Positions 24,515 through 31,788 of a DNA stretch of 54,292 nucleotides are shown here, piece by piece. Every line of letters begins with the position of its first letter. Position 1 is the stretch's first letter. Source of the stretch: Pseudomonadota bacterium (GTDB lineage: Bacteria > Desulfobacterota > Desulfobacteria > Desulfobacterales > Desulfolunaceae); NCBI GenBank assembly GCA_018818835.1, contig JAHIRD010000125.1, forward strand, positions 1-54,292. Reading direction: 5' to 3'. The notes beneath the pieces are model-generated. The model worked only from the letters and a program-made list of their open reading frames with translations, ran no database searches and had not been told where the DNA came from. The translations under genes were made by a program, and so were the position numbers.

Positions 24515-24570
24515 GGGTTTTTCAAACAACCCGATCCGGGGACTCCTATACGGGGTTGTTTGAAAAACCC
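24515..24570 (+). promoter_or_regulatory. 18-bp perfect inverted repeat
   Basis: The arm at 24515-24532 (starting GGGTTTTTCAAAC) is fully complementary to 24553-24570, with a 20-base loop. The DUF932 start is 20 bases beyond. There is no T-run, so it is better read as a message-stabilising, attenuating or protein-binding element than as a classic terminator. Confidence 0.6.
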
Positions 24571-24589
24571 CCAGAAAAGGAGAAATCCC

Positions 24590-25300
24590 ATGAACAGTAT
24601 CCCCTTAAACATACTCGAAGAGAAATACCCATCACTGATCCAGACAGCTGCTTTCCAGGGAGCCTCAGCCCGGTATTCACAGATTCCAACCATCGAGATT
24701 ATCATGATGATGATGGAACAACAGTGGTTTCCTGTGAAAGTCATGGAATCACACGTCAGAAAAGAAGACCGGTCCTGCGCCTTCCAGTTCTATCTGGGCG
24801 TGTTTCGAATCGCATGCACCAATGGACTGATTGTTGGCGAACAGTTCAAACGAATCAGTGTCAAACACCAGGACATCGGCAAAGAAGCGGTGATCAATGC
24901 ATCGTTCAAGATCATCGACAAAGCCTCCAAAACCATAGAAACCATCAAGGACATGAAGGAGATACCCCTGACCGGACCTGAGCAAGACATTTTTGCCAAA
25001 ACAGCCCTCTCGGGCATGCTTCAGATCCCTTTCAATGACCTTGAGACAAAATCACCCTACACACCGGACCAGCTCTTACGGGCCAGGCGCAGGGATGACC
25101 ATGGAAAAGACGATCTGTGGACCGTCATGAACACCGTCCAGGAAAACATGATCAAGGGAGGTCTTCGCGGATTCAATCCAAAAACTAAGAAAAGGGTCAA
25201 AACCCGGGGTGTCAAAGCCATTGACAAGGATGTGAAACTCAACACCCTGGTTTGGACCCTGGCCGAGAAGATGAAAGAACTCAAAACAAAACCATCATGA
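24590..25300 (+). CDS. DUF932 family protein
   Basis: The protein has 236 residues from ATG at 24590 (AAAAGGAG upstream). The block SCAFQFYLGVFRIACTNGLIVGEQFKRISVKH matches the core of the DUF932/YfjQ family, common on plasmids, phages and conjugative elements and often next to ssb and radC. Its biochemical role is not established. It probably belongs to the set expressed on entry into a new host, given the cluster it sits in. Confidence 0.75.
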   Translation: MNSIPLNILEEKYPSLIQTAAFQGASARYSQIPTIEIIMMMMEQQWFPVKVMESHVRKEDRSCAFQFYLGVFRIACTNGLIVGEQFKRISVKHQDIGKEAVINASFKIIDKASKTIETIKDMKEIPLTGPEQDIFAKTALSGMLQIPFNDLETKSPYTPDQLLRARRRDDHGKDDLWTVMNTVQENMIKGGLRGFNPKTKKRVKTRGVKAIDKDVKLNTLVWTLAEKMKELKTKPS

Positions 25301-25315
25301 CCAAGGAGGCTCGCC

Positions 25316-25693
25316 ATGACGCCGGAAAAAAATAAAAGCATATGTGAAACGCATGCATTCTTTGACGGTATCGATGTCACGCAAATCGCTTATGCCGCCG
25401 GTATTCCTTTCCCGGTCAAATTGGCCACACGGGTATGGGAATCCTGCATCAAAGTGCCAAAAGAGATGTATTCAAAAGAAGAATACGGAAGGATCTGGGA
25501 TGTTCTTTACAAACTTCGAAATGAATTGATTCGTTTTGGATCCAATCGGAACAGACACCCCCAGAACATCATCCACTATGAAATCAAGGACCCCAATATG
25601 AGCACCCGGACAATCGCCCTGAGAGTGATCATTGACACATCAGGGGGGAAAACAGTCCTTGCTGTCATGGAAGAACAAGGAGGCATTACATGA
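25316..25693 (+). CDS. DUF6573-like protein
   Basis: The protein has 125 residues. The phrases AGIPFPVKLATRVWESCI and GRIWDVLYKLRNEL match a small family of unknown function found beside DUF932 and RadC genes on mobile elements. AAGGAGG precedes the ATG. The stop overlaps the next start by ATGA. Confidence 0.6.
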   Translation: MTPEKNKSICETHAFFDGIDVTQIAYAAGIPFPVKLATRVWESCIKVPKEMYSKEEYGRIWDVLYKLRNELIRFGSNRNRHPQNIIHYEIKDPNMSTRTIALRVIIDTSGGKTVLAVMEEQGGIT

Positions 25694-26073
25694 AATACCT
25701 CAATCTGACACGACAAAAACTCATTCTCCCCGATGGAACGCTCTTGGAACCGTCCGGGACGGTGGCCCATGTCAAAGACACGACCAAATTGGACCAGTGT
25801 GGAACCATGACCCTGTTCACCGGCAAAAAAACCATGACCGAACCCTACAAGAACTCCCCCCTTGAAAAGAATATCCCCTTGTTCAAGAGCGGAGCTATCA
25901 TCTTAAATTTGCCGAAGGAAAAGAAAGCGGTGAAACTGATTGTTTCCAAAGATGTGTTGACCGTCGGCAAAGGGAATTTCAACCGTAAGGATCTTTTGGC
26001 ACCTGTCTTATCGAGTGTCATGAGTTTCTATATGGGCCAAAGTTACTGGCAAATTCCCGGGTTCTACTGTTAG
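25690..26073 (+). CDS. Hypothetical protein
   Basis: The protein has 127 residues, mixed strands and no membrane segment. It begins KYLNLTRQKLILPDG. No family is recognised. It is coupled to the DUF6573-like gene by ATGA and followed by a strong terminator, so it closes this sub-operon. Confidence 0.5.
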   Translation: MKYLNLTRQKLILPDGTLLEPSGTVAHVKDTTKLDQCGTMTLFTGKKTMTEPYKNSPLEKNIPLFKSGAIILNLPKEKKAVKLIVSKDVLTVGKGNFNRKDLLAPVLSSVMSFYMGQSYWQIPGFYC

Positions 26074-26089
26074 TATAAAAACCATAGAT

Positions 26090-26136
26090 AAAACCCCCTT
26101 TTTAAACAGGCCAAGCCCGTTTGAAGGGGGTTTTTT
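26090..26136 (+). terminator. Intrinsic terminator
   Basis: AAAACCCCCTT (26090-26100) pairs with AAGGGGGTTTT, and T6 runs directly from the stem (26131-26136). The loop again contains CCAAGCCC. Confidence 0.75.
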
Positions 26137-26205
26137 AATCAACGGATCTTCTCATGAAGATATGTATTTAACCCATAAAAGGGGCACGTCCCCCTTGTGG
26201 GCTAT

Positions 26206-26228
26206 GCCTCTTTATACGATGGAGGCAA
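26206..26228 (+). promoter_or_regulatory. Hairpin covering the RadC-fusion ribosome binding site
   Basis: TGCCTC (about 26206) pairs with GAGGCA (to 26228), and the second arm contains most of the GGAGG used by the gene at 26235. Just upstream GGGGCACGTCCCCC forms another small stem. Translation could be gated by folding. Confidence 0.45.
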
Positions 26229-26234
26229 AAGACC

Positions 26235-27035
26235 ATGGATAAACACTTTGCTGTTGGATGTATCTATTACACACGATCAATCTGCGACCATAACTGTATC
26301 TACCAATATGAAGTTATAAAAAGAACCGAAAAAACCCTCTGGATCAGAGACCCCAGATATCCCAATGAAAAACGACAGTCCCGGCGAATTCAGATCCGTG
26401 ACGGGGTGGAGGGCATCTATCCCAGCGGCCGATACAGCATGGCACCGTACCTGTCCGCAGACAAGATCTACGATCCAACCACCGTGAAGCCCGATTGGGA
26501 AAAAGATGATTTCCAGACCAAGGACGTTCACCATGATGTGGATATTGTGAAGGTAGGCCTGGTCAAGGATACAACCCTTTCGTATGCGGGCTCACCGAAG
26601 GTATGCAATCCGGAAGACGCCGGAGAAATCATCAAACAGACCATTTTAAAGAGGGGGCAGAACGACAGGGAGCAGATTGTCGTTATCATGCTGGCAAACG
26701 ATAACAGGGTCATTGCGACCACGATCGCTCATATGGGTTCCCTGGATCGATGCATCGTCCATCCCCGGGAAATAATGAAAACGGCGCTTCTGGCAAACGC
26801 ACGATCGATTATCCTGGGTCACAACCACCCCTCTTCAACTGTGAACCCGTCACCTGATGACTTGGAAATCACACGAAGGATAGCATTGGCCGCAAGCGTA
26901 CTTGAGGTCAAATTACTGGATCATGTGATCGTTTCTTTTGAAACGGACCGGATTTACAGCATGGAGGAAAACGGCGTTTTGCCCAGAGTAAACAGCCGAG
27001 ACATGAACAGATTGATGGCAGGAAATAAACCATGA
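26235..27035 (+). CDS. RadC/JAMM-domain protein with an extra N-terminal domain
   Basis: The protein has 266 residues. From about 125 on it is a RadC-type JAB/MPN+ domain with the JAMM zinc motif GHNHPSSTVNPSPDD (about 195-209) and an upstream Glu region (REQIVVIML). Despite the name, the family has no proven repair role and is common on mobile elements. The first ~90 residues (FAVGCIYYTRS, RTEKTLWIRD, GIYPSGRYSMAPYLSA) are not part of RadC. They resemble the entire 75-residue product of the next gene, so the protein is a fusion. ATGA links it to that gene. Confidence 0.75.
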   Translation: MDKHFAVGCIYYTRSICDHNCIYQYEVIKRTEKTLWIRDPRYPNEKRQSRRIQIRDGVEGIYPSGRYSMAPYLSADKIYDPTTVKPDWEKDDFQTKDVHHDVDIVKVGLVKDTTLSYAGSPKVCNPEDAGEIIKQTILKRGQNDREQIVVIMLANDNRVIATTIAHMGSLDRCIVHPREIMKTALLANARSIILGHNHPSSTVNPSPDDLEITRRIALAASVLEVKLLDHVIVSFETDRIYSMEENGVLPRVNSRDMNRLMAGNKP

Positions 27036-27259
27036 AACCATTCGAACCAGGAAAAACATATTGGGGAATCGATCTTTGCAACGGGCACCAAAAGGTTCAA
27101 TACACCATTGAACGGCGGACAGACAAAAGCGTCTGGGTCAATGGAAAACGCTTCAAACTATTTTCGTGGAAGGAAGACGGTGGAGCGGAATACATTTATA
27201 CAAACAGGCGGTGCTCGAAAGATATGCTCCTCACGTCAATAAAGGAGGTCATGCCATGA
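27032..27259 (+). CDS. Stand-alone copy of the RadC-fusion N-terminal domain
   Basis: The protein has 75 residues. It parallels residues 4-80 of the upstream RadC fusion: FEPGKTYWGIDLC against FAVGCIYYTRSIC, YTIERRTDKSVWV against YEVIKRTEKTLWI, and EYIYTNRRCSKDMLLTS against EGIYPSGRYSMAPYLSA. A shared fold of unknown role is implied. It overlaps both neighbours by four bases. Confidence 0.6.
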   Translation: MKPFEPGKTYWGIDLCNGHQKVQYTIERRTDKSVWVNGKRFKLFSWKEDGGAEYIYTNRRCSKDMLLTSIKEVMP

Positions 27260-27552
27260 CAGAAGAAAACACAGTTGCACAAACGATTTATGAACAAATT
27301 GGAGGACGGCGGTTCGAGGCTTTGGCCGGAGTTGTTTGTATCAAAAAAAAGGAACGTTCGCTTGAGTTTATTTTCATGAAGTGCAGGAAAGCGAATCTGT
27401 GCCGAATCGAACTGACACCCATGGATCTTTATACGATGGTGTTTATCAAGGTGAAATGGAAAAAGGCCGAGGAATCCGTCGTTGAAACATTCGAGTATGT
27501 ATACTGGGATCAGTTAGAACAGGTCTTCGAGGATTTTACAGGACTAAAATGA
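27256..27552 (+). CDS. Hypothetical protein
   Basis: The protein has 98 residues from ATG at 27256 (GGAGG eight bases upstream, ATGA overlap with the previous gene). The beta-rich pattern GVVCIKKKERSLEFIFMK and acidic end FEYVYWDQLEQVFEDF are not recognised. A terminator follows. Confidence 0.5.
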   Translation: MTEENTVAQTIYEQIGGRRFEALAGVVCIKKKERSLEFIFMKCRKANLCRIELTPMDLYTMVFIKVKWKKAEESVVETFEYVYWDQLEQVFEDFTGLK

Positions 27553-27579
27553 CCTGTGTGTAAAAGAATCATAATTCGT

Positions 27580-27617
27580 GGGCGGTGCAAGCTCTTTTAA
27601 GGGCAACCGCCCTTTTT
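27580..27617 (+). terminator. Intrinsic terminator
   Basis: GGGCGGT (27580) pairs with ACCGCCC (27606-27612), followed at once by TTTTT. The loop includes GCAAGCTC, like the loops of the hairpins at 24206 and 26090. Confidence 0.75.
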
Positions 27618-27646
27618 ATTCACCATGATCATGGAGGATAGACCCT

Positions 27647-28143
27647 ATGACTCCGGAAACAGCTCAAAAAATACTGGATGAGGTGTATCGAAACGGCGAT
27701 CGGATGGCCATCCTGAAAGAACTCGATCCGGAACTCCGGAACGGGTACGTTTCGGTTCTCTGCCCTGACTGCAGACAGAGACGGGCCTATGCGTACCAAC
27801 CGGGAGGCAAGACGCCCCACGTGATCCGCTGCAACCGGCAGGAGAACTGCGGATACCAGGCCACCCTGGTCCAGTACGCCGCAGGAACCGATAAACCCAG
27901 AGGGCCTGTGCTATTTTCGGCGTGTACGGTTTGAGATGGCCCATGGTGAGCGCGAAAAACATCTGTTTCTGCTTTGATCCGGACAAAGCGGGAGACGAAT
28001 GGAAAAAGCTCGCTGAAGAAGGGAAGAAACGGGGAAAGCGGGTGTTCTTTCTTGATGGTAAAACCTACAAAGACCACGAGGACCTCTCGGCCTTGTGGGA
28101 ACACGAACGATATATTGACTTCACCTATCTTGAATACAGGTAG
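27647..28143 (+). pseudogene. Collapsed DnaG-like primase
   Basis: Two frames remain of one gene. The first (27647-27934, 95 codons) carries a CHC2-like zinc finger: CPDC, then HVIRCNRQENCGY. The second (about 27919-28143) starts inside a Toprim domain: ICFCFDPDKAGDEWKKLAEEG, with the DxD motif that binds metal, then a short tail. The several hundred residues of the primase catalytic core between them are gone, and the pieces are out of frame. A complete plasmid primase would prime complementary-strand synthesis in the recipient; this element has lost it or uses the host's. Confidence 0.65.
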
Positions 28144-28167
28144 TGTCCTTCCAGAGATTGTAGATTT

Positions 28168-28262
28168 TGGTTCATGCCAAGGCCGCAGGGATTTCGAGAC
28201 CGCAGGCGTAGCAGCGCTACGTTGAGGATTTCGAAATCCCGAGAACGCCGGCATGGGCCGAA
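28168..28262. repeat. Cruciform-forming palindromic repeat
   Basis: Nested arms are CATGCC/GGCATG (outside), GGGATTTCGA (28188-28197) with TCGAAATCCC (28231-28240), and CGTAGC/GCTACG around the centre. The GCGTAGCAGCGCTACG core resembles dispersed palindromic repeats I associate with Desulfobacterota genomes. I cannot check copy number here. Confidence 0.55.
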
Positions 28263-28447
28263 AGATGCAATTTATGGATGGGCACGAGGTAGGCCCAGGC
28301 GGTAACCCTTTAGCCGTGGTTTTTAAAACCATGGGAGAAGAAGGGGGATCGCCCTTTTTTTGTCTGTGGGGCTTCAAATATAAGAAAGCCGCATGAGCGT
28401 TTTATTTTCGATTATAAACAGGAGAATGAATTTTTTGTTATATATTC

Positions 28448-28476
28448 TTTACATTGTAATTGAATATAGATTATAA
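28448..28476 (+). promoter_or_regulatory. hipBA promoter candidate
   Basis: TTTACA (28448-28453), a 17-base spacer and TTATAA (28471-28476) form a good sigma-70 promoter. The hipB ATG is only eight bases after the -10 box and lacks a Shine-Dalgarno, so the message may be leaderless. The AT-rich symmetry around TATAGATTATA could also be the operator. Confidence 0.45.
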
Positions 28477-28484
28477 AGTTAGTT

Positions 28485-28799
28485 ATGTTTAACAATAATA
28501 TTGATATCGAATCTCTCTTAAAACAACTCGGTGGGCGGCTGAAAGAGGCGCGTTTATCCAGAAACGAAAGCCAGGAATTGTTCGCCCAGCGGCTTGGTAT
28601 AACCCGCCAGTCCTACAGCCGGATGGAAAAGGGTTCTCCTCAGACATTGATCGGCAACTGGCTGGCTGCAAGCAGCCTTCTCGGCAGGCTTGACGATTGG
28701 GACGCCCTCTTGGCCGAAAAAGAAGACCTGTTTGCCAAATTCGAGAAAAAAACCAGCAAGCGACAACGGTCCGGTGGCAAACGAAAGAGACATATATGA
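28485..28799 (+). CDS. hipB: HipB-like antitoxin (XRE family)
   Basis: The protein has 104 residues. It carries a Cro/C1-type HTH (LGGRLKEARLSRNESQELFAQRLGITRQSYSRME reads as helices 1-4). Antitoxins of this type bind operators near their own promoter and neutralise HipA. The basic C-terminal tail (KKTSKRQR...) may contact DNA or toxin. ATGA overlap with hipA fixes the operon. The start at 28485 is taken from the promoter position; no ribosome binding site is seen. Confidence 0.8.
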   Translation: MFNNNIDIESLLKQLGGRLKEARLSRNESQELFAQRLGITRQSYSRMEKGSPQTLIGNWLAASSLLGRLDDWDALLAEKEDLFAKFEKKTSKRQRSGGKRKRHI

Positions 28800-30022
28800 T
28801 CAGACTTGATATCTGGCTGACCCTTCCATCAGGTAAACATATGAAAGCAGGTGCTTTGGTTGTGGGTGATCCTGATCCTGTCAGAGGGGGATTGCATGGA
28901 CAGTTTCGTTATGCCCCAGAGTATCTGGAACAACCGCACGCATTTTCCTTTGATCCCTTAAACTTACCGTTATCTAAGGAAACCTTTGATGCGGACCGGC
29001 CGCGTGAGGGGGTTCATGGCGTTTTTGAAGACAGCCTTCCCGACGACTGGGGTCGAAAGCTCATGGCCCGCCGCCACAAACTGGACCGCAAGGAGCAACG
29101 TGTTCCCAATTTATTGCGGTTGCTGGACAATCAGGGCTTGGGGGCTTTGAGTTACCTTACGATAGGTGAGCCAGAATTGAGAACAATCGGAGTCTCCTGC
29201 CAGCATCTGGAGAAACTGGCCTTGCTTGCGCAGAAATTCGAACAGGAACCCGACATCGCGGACGACAATGATTTTTCTCTCTTGTTTCAGGCAGGCAGTT
29301 CACCGGGGGGAGCCCGGCCCAAAGCCCTCGTGAAAGACGACAAGGGCGCATACCTGGCAAAGTTTGCCAGTTCCAAAGACAGGTTTGACGTGGTTAGCCT
29401 TGAGGCTGCGGCCATGGAACTGAGTCGAATGGCAGGGATAGAAACAGCCGATACCATGCTGATGCCACTGGGGAAAGAGGTAAAATGTCTCCTGGTCAGG
29501 CGTTTCGACATCAACGAGCAAGGTGGCCGCAATCACCTGATCAGCATGCAGTCGCTTCTCAAGGCAGATGGTTATTATAATGCCGGATACAGAGACCTGA
29601 CAAACGTCATCAGGCACATGTCATCACAACCGGGCCATGATTTGAGCAGACTTTACCGACAGATGGTATTTAATGTCATGATAGGCAATACGGACGATCA
29701 CCTGAAAAATTTTATCATGCTGCATGATGACAACGGCTGGCGCTTAAGTCCTGCTTTTGACATGGTACCGAACATAGGATTTAACCGGGAACACGTTCTT
29801 CGAATCGGTCTTGATCCTCGGCCGCCGAATACTGAAACGCTTCTTTCCGAGATGAAACATTTTGGAATAAAAAGACGGCAACAGGCCATGGGAATCATTG
29901 AAGAGGTTCACGGGGCTGTATCAAAATGGCCCGAAGTTTTCAGTCAATACAATGTACCGGAAACGGACGCCGAACGTCTTGGAAAGGATATCGGTCAACG
30001 GTTGAAGAGAACCTGCTATTGA
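28796..30022 (+). CDS. hipA: HipA-like toxin kinase
   Basis: The protein has 408 residues. HipA kinases phosphorylate glutamyl-tRNA synthetase or related targets and cause dormancy. The N-terminal couplet domain includes GVFEDSLPDDWG, and the P-loop-like SSPGGARPKALV lies near 170. The catalytic loop GNTDDHLKNF (about 297-306) and the following AFDMVPN supply the Asp and Asn needed for phosphotransfer. The gene appears intact, in contrast to the broken yoeB. Length is close to typical HipA (about 440). Confidence 0.85.
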   Translation: MIRLDIWLTLPSGKHMKAGALVVGDPDPVRGGLHGQFRYAPEYLEQPHAFSFDPLNLPLSKETFDADRPREGVHGVFEDSLPDDWGRKLMARRHKLDRKEQRVPNLLRLLDNQGLGALSYLTIGEPELRTIGVSCQHLEKLALLAQKFEQEPDIADDNDFSLLFQAGSSPGGARPKALVKDDKGAYLAKFASSKDRFDVVSLEAAAMELSRMAGIETADTMLMPLGKEVKCLLVRRFDINEQGGRNHLISMQSLLKADGYYNAGYRDLTNVIRHMSSQPGHDLSRLYRQMVFNVMIGNTDDHLKNFIMLHDDNGWRLSPAFDMVPNIGFNREHVLRIGLDPRPPNTETLLSEMKHFGIKRRQQAMGIIEEVHGAVSKWPEVFSQYNVPETDAERLGKDIGQRLKRTCY

Positions 30023-30137
30023 GCGTAATGTAATTAGGGACATCAGACCTAATTATTGCGGTTATTGTCTTGATGACAAAGTTTTTAGTATCCAGGCAGG
30101 ATCTTTTCGCCTTTAATAACAAAGACATCATTGATTT

Positions 30138-30362
30138 TTATTTTTTTGACATCGCTTTTAGTTCAGCCAACGAAATGAATTCAGCCTTGCTATTTTTAAT
30201 TTTTGCTTTTCTTTTTTCCAGAATATCAGCATGCCATGAAGGTGGAGTGATATCATCGTATCGAAATGATTCCCAAAGAGCCTCCATGATCCTGAGGCGC
30301 TCAATGACACTGATTTGTGAATAATCATCCATAGACACTGGCCCATAACCTTTACGGTTCAT
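30138..30362 (-). CDS. Orphan addiction-module antitoxin
   Basis: The protein has 74 residues (or 64 if the ATG at 30332 is used, which matches the usual family start better). VIERLRIMEALWESF, PSWHADILEKR and FISLAEL match the antitoxin family TIGR02574, partners of RelE/ParE toxins. The start overlaps the end of the DUF4143 ATPase gene. No toxin frame follows downstream before hipA, so it is an orphan. Confidence 0.65.
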   Translation of the reverse strand: MNRKGYGPVSMDDYSQISVIERLRIMEALWESFRYDDITPPSWHADILEKRKAKIKNSKAEFISLAELKAMSKK

Positions 30363-31635
30363 CAAGAAGCCACTTCCACAAGGGTAGGATGATAATCGTT
30401 TTCCCGTTATGGATCAGTGTTTCCTCGTGATCTTTGGTTAAAAGAAAACCCTTTTCATAATCAAAAAACTGTAACGCTTCCACGAGCCCGTTCAATTCTC
30501 TTTTCCGTGTGTCGGGATTGGAGATGTCGAAACTGACGTTTGTAATGATGATGCCGTTATCTGTTCGGCAGTAAAAATCCACTTCCTGATTACCAAGATA
30601 ATAGTAGACTTCCCTGGATTTTCTTCTCAAATGTAAAAAAGCAGCATTTTCATACAACCTTCCCAGATCCGGTGACAGGGACACGGAGTATAGGGATTTA
30701 AAACCATTGTCAACCGAGTATATTTTTTTGGGATTGCGCTGCTCTTCCCGGACCGAGTTTCTGAAAACGGGAGTACTGAAAACGGCAAAGGCGTCATTGA
30801 GATAGGAGAAGTAGTCAAACAGGGTATCTTTCCCCACCTTGAATCCCTGGGATTTAAAGTCGTTGTATAGTTTTGTCATGCTCAGTGATGTGGCCACGTT
30901 TGAAAAACAGTATTTGACAAGATGCTTCATCAACGCGTGGTTTTTAATGCCGTACCGTTCGATGATATTTTTATAGATGATCAGGTCGGCATAGTCACTG
31001 AGTATCCGGGACCTGATTTCAGGAAAAACGTCTATGGTCTCTGCGAATCCTCCATGCAGAATATAGTCGTCAAACGCATTGATCATATAACTCAGCGACC
31101 GTGACGAATGCATGTTAACGTCTATGTTGCGGAATCTTAAGTATTCTGCGAACGAAAACGGAAAAATTTCATACGTAAAGGTTCTGCCCCTAAGGGCCGA
31201 GGCAATTTCAGAACTCAACAGCTTGGATGACGAGCCGGTGATAAAAATTTCCGCATTCAGGGTATCATAGATTCTTCGGACGAATTTTTCCCAATGATCC
31301 ACATTTTGTATTTCATCAAGAAAGAGATAGATTTTTTTATTGCGATTGGCAGGGTGTAATTCGAAATAAGCTTCCACAAGATCATTGAGATCGCCTATCT
31401 CAAGCGGAAAAAGACGGTCATCTTCAAAATTGATATAAACGATCCGGTCCGGATCGATGGTTTTTCTGAGTGTGTTAACAATGTTGAAAAGGATTGACGT
31501 CTTGCCACTTCTCCTTACGCCGATTAATGAAACGATTTTCCCTGAATCGACAGGTATCTCCATATCCCTGGATACCTTGGGCTTTAATTGCTGTTCTTGA
31601 AAATCTGTGATGATTTTTTTAAAAATTGCTTTCAT
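30352..31635 (-). CDS. AAA-family ATPase with DUF4143 domain
   Basis: The protein has 427 residues from ATG at 31635 (AAAGGA upstream); the longer open frame to 32004 is rejected because it reads through the promoter region and antisense to the next gene. Walker A IGVRRSGKTSIL lies near 40, and Walker B KIYLFLDEIQNVDHW follows. The C-terminal DUF4143 domain contains a nuclease-like EVDF motif (GNQEVDFYCR). Proteins of this type are widespread in mobile and sulfate-reducer genomes; their function is unsettled, and some behave like single-gene stress or defence modules. Inverted GGACAAA repeats overlap the start. Confidence 0.75.
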   Translation of the reverse strand: MKAIFKKIITDFQEQQLKPKVSRDMEIPVDSGKIVSLIGVRRSGKTSILFNIVNTLRKTIDPDRIVYINFEDDRLFPLEIGDLNDLVEAYFELHPANRNKKIYLFLDEIQNVDHWEKFVRRIYDTLNAEIFITGSSSKLLSSEIASALRGRTFTYEIFPFSFAEYLRFRNIDVNMHSSRSLSYMINAFDDYILHGGFAETIDVFPEIRSRILSDYADLIIYKNIIERYGIKNHALMKHLVKYCFSNVATSLSMTKLYNDFKSQGFKVGKDTLFDYFSYLNDAFAVFSTPVFRNSVREEQRNPKKIYSVDNGFKSLYSVSLSPDLGRLYENAAFLHLRRKSREVYYYLGNQEVDFYCRTDNGIIITNVSFDISNPDTRKRELNGLVEALQFFDYEKGFLLTKDHEETLIHNGKTIIILPLWKWLLDEP

Positions 31636-31676
31636 TTTGTCCTTTCTTGTAAGGACAAAATACACATAGTTTGTCC
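31635..31676 (-). promoter_or_regulatory. Operator-like repeats at the ATPase start
   Basis: TTTTGTCC (31635-31642) and GGACAAAA (31653-31660) form an 8-bp inverted repeat, and TTTGTCC recurs at 31670-31676. The first arm includes the last base of the start codon complement, so a bound repressor or folded leader would block translation or initiation. Confidence 0.45.
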
Positions 31677-31788
31677 ATGTAGTCAAGGATGAAATGTTCT
31701 GTGTTCCATAGACACCATATTGAACACACCCCCAAACCATCCCGCCATAATCAAAATAAGATGAACATATAAATATAAGGAGTCGATT

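Larger units (their letters stand above)
28144..28484. other. Intergenic region upstream of hipBA
   Basis: This gap contains the palindromic repeat described separately (about 28165-28262), an imperfect complement of it running to about 28370, and then an AT-rich promoter region before hipB. No gene is visible; the open frame through the palindrome is low-complexity shadow. Confidence 0.5.

Noticed and set aside
29940-30131. Leftward frame as the missing toxin for the orphan antitoxin
   Set aside because: The translation shows no RelE/ParE features and overlaps the end of hipA antisense.
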